Origin: Acinetobacter colistiniresistens
Lineage (GTDB): Bacteria; Pseudomonadota; Gammaproteobacteria; Pseudomonadales; Moraxellaceae
Assembly: GCF_024582815.1 (NCBI RefSeq)
Contig: NZ_CP102099.1
Coordinates: 1,984,001 to 2,048,000, forward strand
Reading direction: 5' to 3'
DNA length: 64,000 bases
The notes under the pieces are model-generated. The model was not told the origin of the DNA, searched no databases, and worked only from the letters and a program-made list of their open reading frames with translations. The stretch's first letter is position 1; every line of letters starts with the position of its first letter. The position numbers were made by a program, and so were the translations under genes. This document shows, in pieces, positions 9,001-14,790 of the stretch.

Positions 9001-11420
9001 CTGATGTAATGCATGATTCGACTTTAGCGAAAATTGACCCTACAAAGCCTTATGTCAGTGGAGATAGCATTTCAAAATATAAGCAATTGCGTGATGCCTA
9101 TAACTCACTATCACCAGAAGCTCAGGCAATGTATTTAAAAGCACGTGATGCTTATAAAAAGCACTATGCAGAAGTACATAAAGCAATTAAAGAGCGCATC
9201 TTGCGTTCTGAATTATCCAATCAGAAAAAAGCTGATTTACTTAAACAGATGGATGATAACTTCTTCGGTTATGTCAAAGGAGTATATTTCCCATTGGCTC
9301 GTTTTGGTAAATATGTAGTGGTGATGCGTAATCAAAATGGTGAAGTTGAGAGCGTTAGCCGTGCTGAAACGATGGGAGAAGCACGGGCATTACGTTCTGA
9401 ATTGATGAAGAAATACCCAGACTTTATAGTTAAAAAACCGAAATTAGATAAGGAATACAACAAATCCAGAGATGCTGTTGGTCGTGGATTTATGTCTAAT
9501 CTTTTTGATGAAGTGGGCAATCTGGGCATGGATGAAGAAGCACAAGCCGAATTTAAAGATACGCTAGGTCAGCTCTATTTATCATCTTTACCTGACTTAT
9601 CTTGGGCGAAACATGGCATTCATCGTAAGGGTACAGCAGGGTTTAGCCAAAATGCGCGTCGTGCCTTTGCTCAGAATATGTTTAGTGGTGCAAACTATCT
9701 TGCTAAGTTGCGCTATGGCGATCAACTAGCACAGCAACTTGATGAGATGCAAAAGTACGCCGATGAAAAGGAAAAGCAGGATAGCTCCTATGATCAACCA
9801 ACAGCTCAAAGTGTCATTGAAGAAATGAACAAACGTCATGACAATTTAATGAATCCAAAGTCATCACCCTTATCAAGTGCATTAACCAGTCTGGGCTTTA
9901 TTTACTATCTAGGACTATCACCAGCAGCAGCGATGGTCAACTTATCGCAGACAGCATTGGTTGCATATCCGATCATGGGTGCAAAATGGGGTTTTGACAA
10001 AGCAGCTAATGAGTTACTGAAAGCATCCAATGATTTTAGGAAGGGTGTAGAGTTTCATAAAGTGAAGTGGGAAGGCTCAAAGACTGACCTTTACAAAACA
10101 ATTAGCTCGGATATTTCTAAATTTCTAAATAAAGATGAAAAACAGGCTTATGAAGATGCTGTGGCGCGTGGCGTGATTGATGTCACTCAGGCACATGATT
10201 TAGCAGGAATTGCACAGGGTGAAGATAGTGGTGTGATGTGGAAGACACGCCCGATTATGCGTGCAGCGAGTGTCATGTTCCATAGTGCTGAAAGATTTAA
10301 CCGTGAAGTTACTTTTATTGCAGCATATCGTCTAGCGCGTCAATCAGGTGAAAATCACGATTCAGCATTTGATCAAGCTGTAGATGCGACCTACAAAGGA
10401 CACTTTGATTACAGTTCTGGCAACCGTCCACGTATCATGCAAGGCAACGTTGCCAAGGTTCTTTTACTGTTTAAACAGTTTGGTCAAAACATGCTTTACA
10501 CATTGGCTCGTCAGACCTATCAGTCCATTAAAGGTGAAACGGAAGCTGAACGAAAAGAAGCTCGTAAATCACTTAGGGCTATTTTGGCAATGCACGCAAC
10601 TTTTGCTGGTGCGCTTGGGTTGCCTATGGTTGGAATGTTGTTGTCGGTTGCATCTTGGATGGGTGGGGATGACGATGACCCTTGGGATGCTGAAGTTGCA
10701 TTACGGAACTATCTTGCTGAAGCATTTGGACCAACGATTTCAAATATGCTAATGAAAGGTGCGCCACGCGGTATTGGTGTGGATATTTCTGGTCGCGTTG
10801 GTATTAATAATTTACTGTTACCAGATGTACAAGAAGGGTTAGAAGGGAAAAAGTGGTGGGATTCAGCATCAGCAGCAGCTTTAGGTCCTATTGGCGGGAT
10901 TGGGGCAAATATCGCAAAAGGTGCACAGGAAATTTCAGAAGGGCATAATCTACGTGGAGTGGAAAGTATGCTGCCAGTGTTTCTTAAAAACTTTGCTAAA
11001 ACCTATCGTTATGCTGATGAGGGTGTCCAAGACAAAACTGGTGTATCTATCATGGATGAAGTTAGTTCAATGGATTTACTTGTCCAAGGTATGGGGTTCT
11101 CACCATCTGATGTTCGTACAGCCAGTGAAGGCAAAACAGCAATTTATCAGCTTAACCGAAAGCTTAATGAGCGTCGTAGTCGTTTAATGGCTTTATGGTC
11201 ACGAGCGAAAATGATGGATGACCAACAAGAGATGGATGAAATTTGGGAAGAAATTCAAGGTTTCAATGACAAAAATCCATCACGTCGTATAACTAGAATG
11301 AACCTTAATCAAAGTTATCGTAATCGCCAACGTCGCATAGATCGTGCGGAAGATGGCATATATTTGTCACGGAATCGTCAAGATGCACGTGAAGCTGGTT
11401 ACTTTGCTTTTGGTGAATAA
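1..11420 (+). CDS. Giant phage polyvalent protein (pyrophosphatase-fold, methylase, SF2 helicase, zincin-like, ART-like domains), 5' partial
   Basis: The frame is open back to the window edge, so the ATG at 42 is probably not the start; at least 3805 residues are visible. Numbered from that ATG: a pyrophosphatase-like domain of polyvalent proteins about 50-175; a conserved block with AGYHIEKGAR about 263-340; an S/T/G/N/Q/R-rich linker about 355-460; a methylase with VLEPAVGTGNF (597) and NVPF (664); an SF2 helicase with HEVGTGKT (1272), VDEVHEF (1454) and QRNGRGLRQGN (1846); two HExxGH zincin-like motifs (2354, 2588); an ADP-ribosyltransferase-like module with YHGT (2777) and GDGIYLTD; then a helical C-terminus with hydrophobic stretches near 3290 and 3520. 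Proteins of this build in phages and conjugative elements are thought to be delivered into the host to counter restriction and other defences (DarB-like). That role is inferred from the family. The gene ends at a terminator before the lysis cassette. Confidence 0.85.
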   Translation, partial: AVQKADGSVEIVGMKHPSTGEWVGKKPNAISIDENAHQAATSSQNNTPEPTQAQIEAGNYKKGHIKVHGLDIAVENPRGSERRGTDPDGNEWSHNMSDHYGYIKRTIGADQEHIDTYVGKNPESENVFIVDQIDQVSGGFDEHKVMLGFDSQEEAITAYKSNFDKGWKVGPVTQMSKDQFKDWLKNSDTSKPVAESGKKTEPQYPVNKWQEEMNKALAKADPEHPSFKKLQANAKHGLKSVSDRASALRQAREIEKKLEAPKAEPKNPKASTNTIFTEDAAEKARALLRKKLGQLNAGIDPEILQAGITLAGYHIEKGARSFAAYAKAMTEDMGDLVKPYLKSWYMGVKFDPRAADFDGMSTSAEVENFDLNGDNNEQSASSNANTQGTSTVRGGRGRTSQSNAPQANNPNVETGVSTGSGTSNQNQSTGRSRIRDTGTDVENDGRVSGRGMESSRRKDASGTGQLSVDQPTRLESPAAVANTATDFYMADPDIIFGGSQKQRFDKNKKALELLEELNAEGRQATAEEQVVLASYTGWGSFGQDLFQGTWNTPVFKDGWKDENLWLREKLGKESWESAKDSVLNAFFTDPYTVQAMWSMAEKMGFTGGRVLEPAVGTGNFISLMPMHIKQRSQVTAIDLDITTAAIAKQLFPESNVQNMPYQKSKTPDNFYDLVISNVPFSNDVKIADRRYNQFNPNLHDYYFLKMLDQVRPGGIVMAITSSGTMDKQSEVIRREMGKQSELITSIRLPAGAFKDFAGTNVVTDIIVLRKRTEPLTMTPDADWIGLSEVKTSTKPVKVNSFYANNLRNVLGTIDYKGGDPRFAGMTVLSNGEAWLKKELSQLSDLVSENTLLPRHNDDYLTYYANKAGERTNTLTMSNGELMFVYGDQMVKATDLFEYKIKDAKKTAQRQKSIEDLVAIRKAYTDLTDAERIDQDNVEQLRKTLNKLYLAYTKEHGPLADSFGLQYFRKLSDAYYYSLAALEVNGKPAEILKRSVVRGAAALDNPTVSDAFVVERNKSAAPSLANIAKMAQVSEDQARAELLEKGAVYVLPNGDIMPSDMYLSGNVRQKLEEAQNAVAEGNTDLQRNVDALKEIIPEDIPYFNIEAKMGATWVPLSDYEKYIAHMLGMTDSNGITVTFPSGKWKVKLDPIAARRTEATTNYGSKYKSFQTVVSAALSNQNITVKYKNADGSESVDVQATEEVNEKISKIKEDFATWLWSDPERRVQLEKEYNHAFNAWATPKYDGSFMSMQGMALSLGNGPFNLRQHQQNAIWRAIVNRRSINAHEVGTGKTFTMGGIALESRRYGIAKKPLILAHNANSAAVAKEIQMMYPSARVLFISELGKAVRQIRMRQIANDDWDVVVMPHSMIDKLTLSEETLMAMAADDIAALEAELEEALAEEGGATLDEVLAMDSETVNKKMGFKNPTAKQLAKQRLKLLEDIQKQAMDSSKADAVNFEELGVDMIMVDEVHEFKKPSIATRMNMKGLNTSSNKRSVNLQLLTRYVRRMNNGGNVHTFTGTPITNTLTEIYHQMRYVMEEEMQKLNVAAWDGWFGSFATDITDIELSATGEYQLVTRLAGFVNVPELRKMIGQFMDIVFANDMPEMQPRKTKTGKVLSDEGLTEAEKAELLNGRTEGAKDRPYKKVINVTTEMSPKQEQTLAEIQSLAKEWERASGKEKRKWMRDGDPRAPLSISTAAKKASYDARIGDPEYVGKEGQTEDFEMSKASQVVKNVMEVYHSHPLASQVIFADTGYNTTTERSTGQKDDKGKTIRERVKVFSPIKDIVERLVQSGIPREQIAIVDGSVKAEARKAIADKVNTGEIRVVIGLTQTLGVGVNMQRNLRAMHHLDAPWMPGELEQRNGRGLRQGNQWNTVLEYRYITDKLDGKSWQVLAIKDRFINAFMKADGNVRSIEGDAAADNGEDNAGDIMSSFSEASGDPRVLQRIKMKEKLEKLQRKERLHTQGIADMKRTIGNTQRRIARFDEQIAEYENNAVLDRIQKLMQSQSENFSAEVDGKKYDKHKEASDAIQQFIADHVRTGSSRITLGKYGNVTMSVEWDSLQPQATLSMKIGPIEFKGNTLRGIEGKLRGVSQDIQAIEDAKASAQQTIDSLSKAVEQPFGQSDQLARTQKQLENIEQDLESNPVAPPIWLRRGTPIDSEVYYKGKLFVVSGHRYTNDGWFVSAEDAKGSLDIPYMEATDSVGMPIYEEREFEAPNINDKTKADNDVKNEINDYSRDKLKPDNERRGISPLDTTFNALSVVSATRRVLSVLQHLKLSATQDSSISGRITVGSAGIKGGFDVQVISSFDGLPTEIQKDATYQDDKGNTQNYDVSAVWHKGTLYVVADQVYGDNEKQITTFDAYEEMLAHEIIGHFGVQQIFGQEYKTKLQQLYNALGELEGIRKIASKNGVNMAQFESAYIEPYTQGVKDEIYTESDEQQALVGELFAFVAQNAKSRPFVRQKLKEVIGYIRQWFRDRGFDKFLSRYNDADLMMFLLEARKAVVDRSYFGKYKNQEFSSKNNSDTPLYSRRTKSNSGSTTQQVRDVLIDRFGKETIDELERQGKLEIIQDYQVEGVEGFYYNGKAVLVASNLTAESTVPTFLHELGGHAGFQNMMNQKQYNELMNQFNKLVEQGNPVALAAKMLAEREQGSERQQLEYLPYLLTLSSTMQQRNVIQRNALQKLINNIVSYVKAWVFDNFGINLNLNPDDMLALSERMIGQIKHQSSLDLIRQKYHGTNQWMTAPNGAKTHLSEQQWLQVRTPEFKKWFGDWENDAANASQVLDENGEPKVVYHGTASEFNEFKQGHGILGDGIYLTDSFDTADVYANIRGENGFVLPLFVNIRNAFKTTGNVSRDEVVEATTSGKYQGIVHQFENQEYIVALEPNQVKMAEGNKGTFNSESSDIRFSRSAKDIIDNLSKSLGNISISSVKDKTDDKKIDWLGIGLSALGRRQLTEIYAKLLPQLNKYNELAAQMDADKNDAGAEADNIVREWANLNDEEALADVMHDSTLAKIDPTKPYVSGDSISKYKQLRDAYNSLSPEAQAMYLKARDAYKKHYAEVHKAIKERILRSELSNQKKADLLKQMDDNFFGYVKGVYFPLARFGKYVVVMRNQNGEVESVSRAETMGEARALRSELMKKYPDFIVKKPKLDKEYNKSRDAVGRGFMSNLFDEVGNLGMDEEAQAEFKDTLGQLYLSSLPDLSWAKHGIHRKGTAGFSQNARRAFAQNMFSGANYLAKLRYGDQLAQQLDEMQKYADEKEKQDSSYDQPTAQSVIEEMNKRHDNLMNPKSSPLSSALTSLGFIYYLGLSPAAAMVNLSQTALVAYPIMGAKWGFDKAANELLKASNDFRKGVEFHKVKWEGSKTDLYKTISSDISKFLNKDEKQAYEDAVARGVIDVTQAHDLAGIAQGEDSGVMWKTRPIMRAASVMFHSAERFNREVTFIAAYRLARQSGENHDSAFDQAVDATYKGHFDYSSGNRPRIMQGNVAKVLLLFKQFGQNMLYTLARQTYQSIKGETEAERKEARKSLRAILAMHATFAGALGLPMVGMLLSVASWMGGDDDDPWDAEVALRNYLAEAFGPTISNMLMKGAPRGIGVDISGRVGINNLLLPDVQEGLEGKKWWDSASAAALGPIGGIGANIAKGAQEISEGHNLRGVESMLPVFLKNFAKTYRYADEGVQDKTGVSIMDEVSSMDLLVQGMGFSPSDVRTASEGKTAIYQLNRKLNERRSRLMALWSRAKMMDDQQEMDEIWEEIQGFNDKNPSRRITRMNLNQSYRNRQRRIDRAEDGIYLSRNRQDAREAGYFAFGE
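1129..1425 (+). CDS. Possible overprinted ORF (98 aa) inside the linker of the giant gene
   Basis: This frame is shifted by +1 relative to the giant gene and lies wholly inside its low-complexity linker. The ATG is preceded by GGAG seven bases upstream; a further in-frame ATG at 1117 exists. The product is charged and looks globular: three Trp, several Tyr, Leu and Ile, and a C-terminal stretch AGWNPADARMQAELDNY. The main frame over the same bases is almost all S, T, G, N, Q and R. Such an asymmetry is what a real overprinted gene would give. However, several frames are open here on both strands because stop codons are rare in this sequence, so chance is possible. I recognise no family. Confidence 0.35.
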   Translation: MNNLQAAMQIRKERQQYEEDEDVLHNRMLHKQIIQMWKQEYPQEVERLTRINLLDDLAYVTQERMWRTMDEYLDAGWNPADARMQAELDNYQLINPQD

Positions 11421-11452
11421 CCCCCTGTAAGGTTCGCTAAATAACCACCTTT

Positions 11453-11488
11453 AAATAAAACTCTACGAAATAAAGTAGAGTTTTATTT
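11453..11488 (+). terminator. Perfect 14-bp inverted repeat after the giant gene
   Basis: Arms AAATAAAACTCTAC and its complement (11453-11466, 11475-11488) enclose an 8-base loop. The right arm ends in TTTTATTT, giving an intrinsic terminator. It separates the giant gene from the lysis cassette and lies just upstream of the holin-like start. Confidence 0.75.
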
Positions 11489-11499
11489 CGGGGCAAGTT

Positions 11500-11880
11500 A
11501 TGCAAGAAAACACAATTCCATGGATCATCAAAGTTGTGCCTGCCGTAGTGGGGGCTATTCTTGCCCTGGTATTAAGTGGTGACATTGATAAAAACGGAAA
11601 AATTCAAGTTTCTCTGGGTGTTATAGGCAAGTTTTTATTCAGCGTTTCAGTCAGCCTTTATGGCGGTTCGGCATTTATTGAATATTACGAATTATCAAAA
11701 TATTCTCACATGGCTCAAGGCTTTGTGATGCTTATGTTTGCAGTTTTTGGATTATTAGGGATTGGCATTCTTTATCAGTCCATTGCACTGATGCAGGGTA
11801 AGCCCTTATCTGAAGTTATTAGTGAGGTCAAAGCTGCCTTTATTTCAATACTTAGTAATGGTAAAGGTGACAAACAATGA
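11500..11880 (+). CDS. Putative holin-like phage membrane protein
   Basis: This 126-residue protein has three hydrophobic segments: about 8-25 (IIKVVPAVVGAILALVL), about 45-60 and about 74-95. A short charged tail ends in KGDKQ. Small size, three predicted membrane spans and the position directly before an endolysin, with an ATGA overlap, fit a holin that would make pores and release or activate the endolysin. No family-specific motif was recognised, so the call rests on topology and context. A purine-rich GGGG lies about seven bases before the ATG. It forms the first gene of the holin-endolysin-spanin cassette. Confidence 0.6.
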   Translation: MQENTIPWIIKVVPAVVGAILALVLSGDIDKNGKIQVSLGVIGKFLFSVSVSLYGGSAFIEYYELSKYSHMAQGFVMLMFAVFGLLGIGILYQSIALMQGKPLSEVISEVKAAFISILSNGKGDKQ

Positions 11881-12503
11881 GCGTAGATCAATCACAACAA
11901 GTTGCTCAGGCATATTCATGGCTTCGTGCTATGTCTGGTGGCAAATTAAGTCAATCTCAGGTTGTAGCTGGTGATCAGATTATTGAGAAAAATGGCTTAA
12001 ATGTTTTTGCAAAACTTATTGGCTTTGAAATACCTACACCTTTAGTAAATGGACAGCGAGATATTTCTGAGAATGGTTATGCAATTATTAGAGATGCTGA
12101 GGGGTTTCGTTCAACAGCTTATTTAGATACAGGAGGTGTTTGGACTATTGGCTTTGGTACCATTAAATACCCAAATGGCACATCAGTTAAAAAAGGCGAT
12201 ACTTGCACGAGAAATGAAGCTGAACAATGGCTTAAAAACGATTGTGTATGGGTTGATGCTTGTCTTGATAAAAATGTCAAAGTCAATCTTAATCAAAACC
12301 AATTTGATGCATTGGCTTCTTTTGTCTACAACATAGGCGAAACAGCATTTGTAAAAAGCACAATGCTTACTCTTATTAATCAAAACAGTTTGACCTCAGC
12401 TGCAAGTCAATTTGATCGTTGGGTGTTTGATAATGGAAAGCGTATTCAAGGCTTAGTCAATCGTCGAGCAAAAGAAAAATCATTATTCCTAAAGGTGGCT
12501 TAA
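11877..12503 (+). CDS. Phage endolysin, GH24 (T4-lysozyme-type) muramidase
   Basis: The protein hydrolyses the N-acetylmuramic acid to N-acetylglucosamine bond of peptidoglycan at lysis. The GH24 domain spans about residues 63-205. The catalytic pattern is visible as E75 (RDAEGF), D84 (AYLD) and T90 (GGVWTIGFGT), with the usual E-8-D-5-T spacing. The family helices LNQNQFDALASFVYNIG and the C-terminal GLVNRRAKEKSLFL are also present. About 60 extra residues precede the domain, with no cleavable signal or SAR segment visible, so export likely depends on the upstream holin. The start overlaps the holin-like stop (ATGA) and the stop directly abuts the spanin ATG, showing tight translational coupling. 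Confidence 0.92.
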   Translation: MSVDQSQQVAQAYSWLRAMSGGKLSQSQVVAGDQIIEKNGLNVFAKLIGFEIPTPLVNGQRDISENGYAIIRDAEGFRSTAYLDTGGVWTIGFGTIKYPNGTSVKKGDTCTRNEAEQWLKNDCVWVDACLDKNVKVNLNQNQFDALASFVYNIGETAFVKSTMLTLINQNSLTSAASQFDRWVFDNGKRIQGLVNRRAKEKSLFLKVA

Positions 12504-13013
12504 ATGATTGATGCTGTGTTAGGTAAATTTTACAAATACATTATTTTAGGCTTAATGATATTTATCTTTGGCTATGTTTTTTATGCCAATTCTCTTGCTG
12601 GAAAATTGGCAAATGCTGAAAAAGTTAAAACTAAAGCAGTAGCTGATGCTATTAAGCCTTATCAAGATGCAATTGATCAGGCTCAAGAGGAAAAAGCCGC
12701 CATTATGCAAACATGGTCAGCTAAAATTATAGAGGTAGAACAAAATGCGATTAAAAAAATACAAGATGCGAATGCTGCCGCTCGTAGTGCTGACTTGGCT
12801 GCTAGTGGGTTGTCAAAGCAACTCAGTGAAGCCAACAAACGTTTGTCCAGTGCTCCCAAGCAAACCATCATTAACTACACCATTGCCAACTCAGAATTAC
12901 TCGAAAGTTGCACAACAGAATATAGAAGTTTGGCAGAAAAAGCTGATGGACACGTCATTGATGTCAGGCGACTAAATGAAAGTTGGCCAGAACTAAATAA
13001 AACCCTCAATTGA
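12504..13013 (+). CDS. Rz-like inner-membrane spanin
   Basis: The 169-residue protein has one N-terminal membrane segment (about residues 10-28, YIILGLMIFIFGYVFYA). A long helical, Ala/Glu/Lys-rich periplasmic stretch with coiled-coil character follows (about 30-130). This is the build of an i-spanin, which pairs with an outer-membrane lipoprotein to fuse the two membranes in the last step of lysis. It begins immediately after the endolysin stop. A complete lipoprotein ORF lies inside it in the +1 frame, the classic Rz/Rz1 arrangement and the strongest support for the call. Its stop codon sits within the terminator hairpin shared with the integrase gene. Confidence 0.8.
   Translation: MIDAVLGKFYKYIILGLMIFIFGYVFYANSLAGKLANAEKVKTKAVADAIKPYQDAIDQAQEEKAAIMQTWSAKIIEVEQNAIKKIQDANAAARSADLAASGLSKQLSEANKRLSSAPKQTIINYTIANSELLESCTTEYRSLAEKADGHVIDVRRLNESWPELNKTLN
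12745..12975 (+). CDS. Rz1-like outer-membrane spanin lipoprotein nested within the Rz-like gene
   Basis: This 76-residue ORF lies entirely within the Rz-like gene in the +1 frame. A basic n-region (MRLKKYKMRM) leads into a hydrophobic core and a lipobox LLVGC, so Cys23 would be lipidated. The mature part is short and proline-rich (KPTNVCPVLPSKPSLTTPLP), as in Rz1 o-spanins. GAGGT lies about ten bases before the ATG. By analogy with lambda Rz1 it would sit in the inner leaflet of the outer membrane and bind the periplasmic end of the i-spanin. The nested position, the lipobox and the proline-rich stretch together make it a real gene rather than a shadow frame. Confidence 0.85.
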   Translation: MRLKKYKMRMLPLVVLTWLLVGCQSNSVKPTNVCPVLPSKPSLTTPLPTQNYSKVAQQNIEVWQKKLMDTSLMSGD

Positions 13014-13019
13014 GGGTTT
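13000..13019. terminator. Bidirectional terminator between the spanin and integrase genes
   Basis: A perfect 20-base palindrome (AAACCCTCAA and complement) gives an 8-bp stem with an AATT loop. It ends in TTT, and the flanking A and T runs serve both directions. It overlaps the stop codons of both convergent genes. Confidence 0.75.
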
Positions 13020-14634
13020 ATTTCTTGATAAGATTTGAAATATCGGCATCAAAATATTTAGTAATATCAAACCATTTTTCTATTTCTTTTTCCCATTTGT
13101 ACACACGTTCATTTTCAATTTTTAATACATCTAACCCTTTGATGCTAAAGTGAGTCGTATCATTTGGAAGCTGTTCCCAATCAATAGCCCCATTATCATT
13201 AAACCAATTTTCCCAAGCATTTTGTATGTATGGGACCACAAAAGATTGTTGCACATCATTCCATGCAAATATGTTCTTTATATTGGATTTTTCTTTATAC
13301 ATATCTTTAACACTTTTAGTCGGGCGGAATGATTTCATAAATCTTTCCAACTGTTCTTTAATAAAAGAAAATTCAGTATTTATAACGTCAGGTGTTTGAA
13401 CTTGAGAATAAGCTTCCTCTGCATCCGCAATATCAGCAGCTGATACATACCTTTGTTTTAAAGCAAATTTAGAATAATTATCGTCATATTGTTGTCGGGC
13501 AAATTGAATAGCTGTCTGATAATCTAAACGTTCACCACGTTTTCTTAGGTTTACATACCGTTTAAGACTATTCCATGATGAATGTAATGTAATCGTTTGA
13601 AGTTGCGGTATCGTAAAACCATCCTCTGCATAGCGTGTTGCAGCTTCATGGCGTAAATCATGGAACCTTAAATCTTCAATTCCATTTAAACGACATGCCC
13701 TACGAAAATAATCACTGACCGTCTGTACATTGACAGGCAATAAAAGCTCATCACTATAACCCAGCTCCAGCATTCTTTTTCGAGTAGAAGGTTCGAGTAA
13801 TTCTTCAATAATGAGGAGGGCATTAGGCTCTAAATGGGCAAACTTATGATTTCCCTTAGAACCATCTGGATTTTTAACGTCTCTGATCTTCCACTGACTA
13901 TTTTTTTTGTCAAAATCAGCTAAACGCATTTCACATAGTTCACCTTCACGACGACCTGTATAGATCGCAAGCCACATGACCAGGTGCATAGGAATGGCAT
14001 TGCGAACTCGTTTCCAGCCTTTATAAAAGTGATTGGTCAGAATATGAAGTTCTTCTGATGTGATTAAACGATCACGTTCCTTTGATTTAGTAACAATACG
14101 AGCTTTTTTTAGACCGATCAGCGAATGTGACAATTCATTTTTTGCATGTGCAACATCTTCACCCCATACAAGTTCAGCATGGTTTAGAACCGATGAGATA
14201 TGGGATAAATCTTTTAATGCAGTTGCTGGGGCAACTCCATCTATCATTTCAATTGGATTGCCTTTTCGTCGCTCAATGGCAAATGATGAGAAATCTTGAC
14301 GTGAAAGGGTATATGCATCTTTATGGGCAATATCATAATTACAGATATTTTTTAGTGCTGCAGTCTTGGTATCAGCAAATTCGTCACTAATTTCATCTAA
14401 ATATTGAGTGATGAATTGTTCTAAAGTTTTTGACACAACCTTAGCTTCTGGATTTAGAATAGCAGGATTAACCAGAATCTCTGCTTCAAGTCGCTTAATC
14501 CATTCTTTGGCTAATGACTCTTTTGCAAAAGTTCTTGTTTTAATAAATGGTGGTAAGCCTTTACGAGTTATTCGTATTTGAGCTCTGTATCGAGTTTTAC
14601 CATCTGCTGTAGTTCGTTCTGCAATTGTTCCCAT
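13018..14634 (-). CDS. Phage tyrosine integrase
   Basis: This 538-residue site-specific recombinase would integrate and excise the prophage. The N-terminus (RYRAQIRITRKG...FAKESLAKEWI) resembles an arm-binding domain. The core catalytic residues can be read as R229 (TGRREGEL), H325 and R328 (FHDLRHEAATR), H351 (LHSSWNSL) and the nucleophile Y360 (KRYVNLR). Most phage integrases end soon after the Tyr; this one continues for about 178 residues of unknown function with many Trp and charged residues. It faces away from dusB, with its start 120 bases from the dusB coding region, as expected when att lies just upstream of int. Repeats in that gap are probable binding sites for it or an accessory factor. 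Confidence 0.93.
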   Translation of the reverse strand: MGTIAERTTADGKTRYRAQIRITRKGLPPFIKTRTFAKESLAKEWIKRLEAEILVNPAILNPEAKVVSKTLEQFITQYLDEISDEFADTKTAALKNICNYDIAHKDAYTLSRQDFSSFAIERRKGNPIEMIDGVAPATALKDLSHISSVLNHAELVWGEDVAHAKNELSHSLIGLKKARIVTKSKERDRLITSEELHILTNHFYKGWKRVRNAIPMHLVMWLAIYTGRREGELCEMRLADFDKKNSQWKIRDVKNPDGSKGNHKFAHLEPNALLIIEELLEPSTRKRMLELGYSDELLLPVNVQTVSDYFRRACRLNGIEDLRFHDLRHEAATRYAEDGFTIPQLQTITLHSSWNSLKRYVNLRKRGERLDYQTAIQFARQQYDDNYSKFALKQRYVSAADIADAEEAYSQVQTPDVINTEFSFIKEQLERFMKSFRPTKSVKDMYKEKSNIKNIFAWNDVQQSFVVPYIQNAWENWFNDNGAIDWEQLPNDTTHFSIKGLDVLKIENERVYKWEKEIEKWFDITKYFDADISNLIKK

Positions 14635-14635
14635 A

Positions 14636-14696
14636 TTTACGCCATAAAGTTGGATTTACGCCACAAGGGTGATTATGGCGCAAATAAGGCGTAAAG
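14636..14696. repeat. Four imperfect copies of TTTACGCCATAA between int and dusB
   Basis: Two direct copies, TTTACGCCA at 14636 and 14655, are 19 bases apart. Two inverted copies follow, TTATGGCGCAAA at 14673-14684 and AAGGCGTAAA at 14687-14696. The array sits directly upstream of the integrase start in the phage-derived side of the junction. It is most simply an array of integrase arm-type sites, or an operator for a regulator of int. The sequence shows the repeats; the role is inferred. Confidence 0.6.
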
Positions 14697-14790
14697 AATA
14701 GTTAAGAATGATTGAAAATGATGTAAAACCTTTGAGAATATGGGAAAGTGAAAATTGAGTAAAAACAACGTAATTGCAGAATTGTTTGAT
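14697..14790. other. Probable attachment-site region (prophage/dusB junction)
   Basis: The integrase side ends with the repeat array, and the chromosomal side is the dusB 5' end. The core crossover should lie in or near this stretch. dusB has a TTG start here and no better upstream start, because an in-frame ATG at 14740 is followed by a stop. The 5' end of the gene may therefore have been rebuilt by the phage sequence. The exact core needs the other prophage end or an empty site. Confidence 0.45.

Larger units (their letters stand above)
1..14754. mobile_element. Right end of an integrated prophage (left end outside the window)
   Basis: Phage-type genes run without interruption from the window start: a giant polyvalent protein, a holin-like membrane protein, an endolysin, a nested Rz/Rz1 spanin pair and a tyrosine integrase facing the other way. 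The next gene, dusB, is a housekeeping gene and everything after it is chromosomal. Integrase next to the host junction is the usual prophage end arrangement. The host junction must lie between the integrase start at 14634 and the dusB coding region; the exact core cannot be set without the other end. Structural and replication genes are presumably upstream of the window. Confidence 0.85.
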
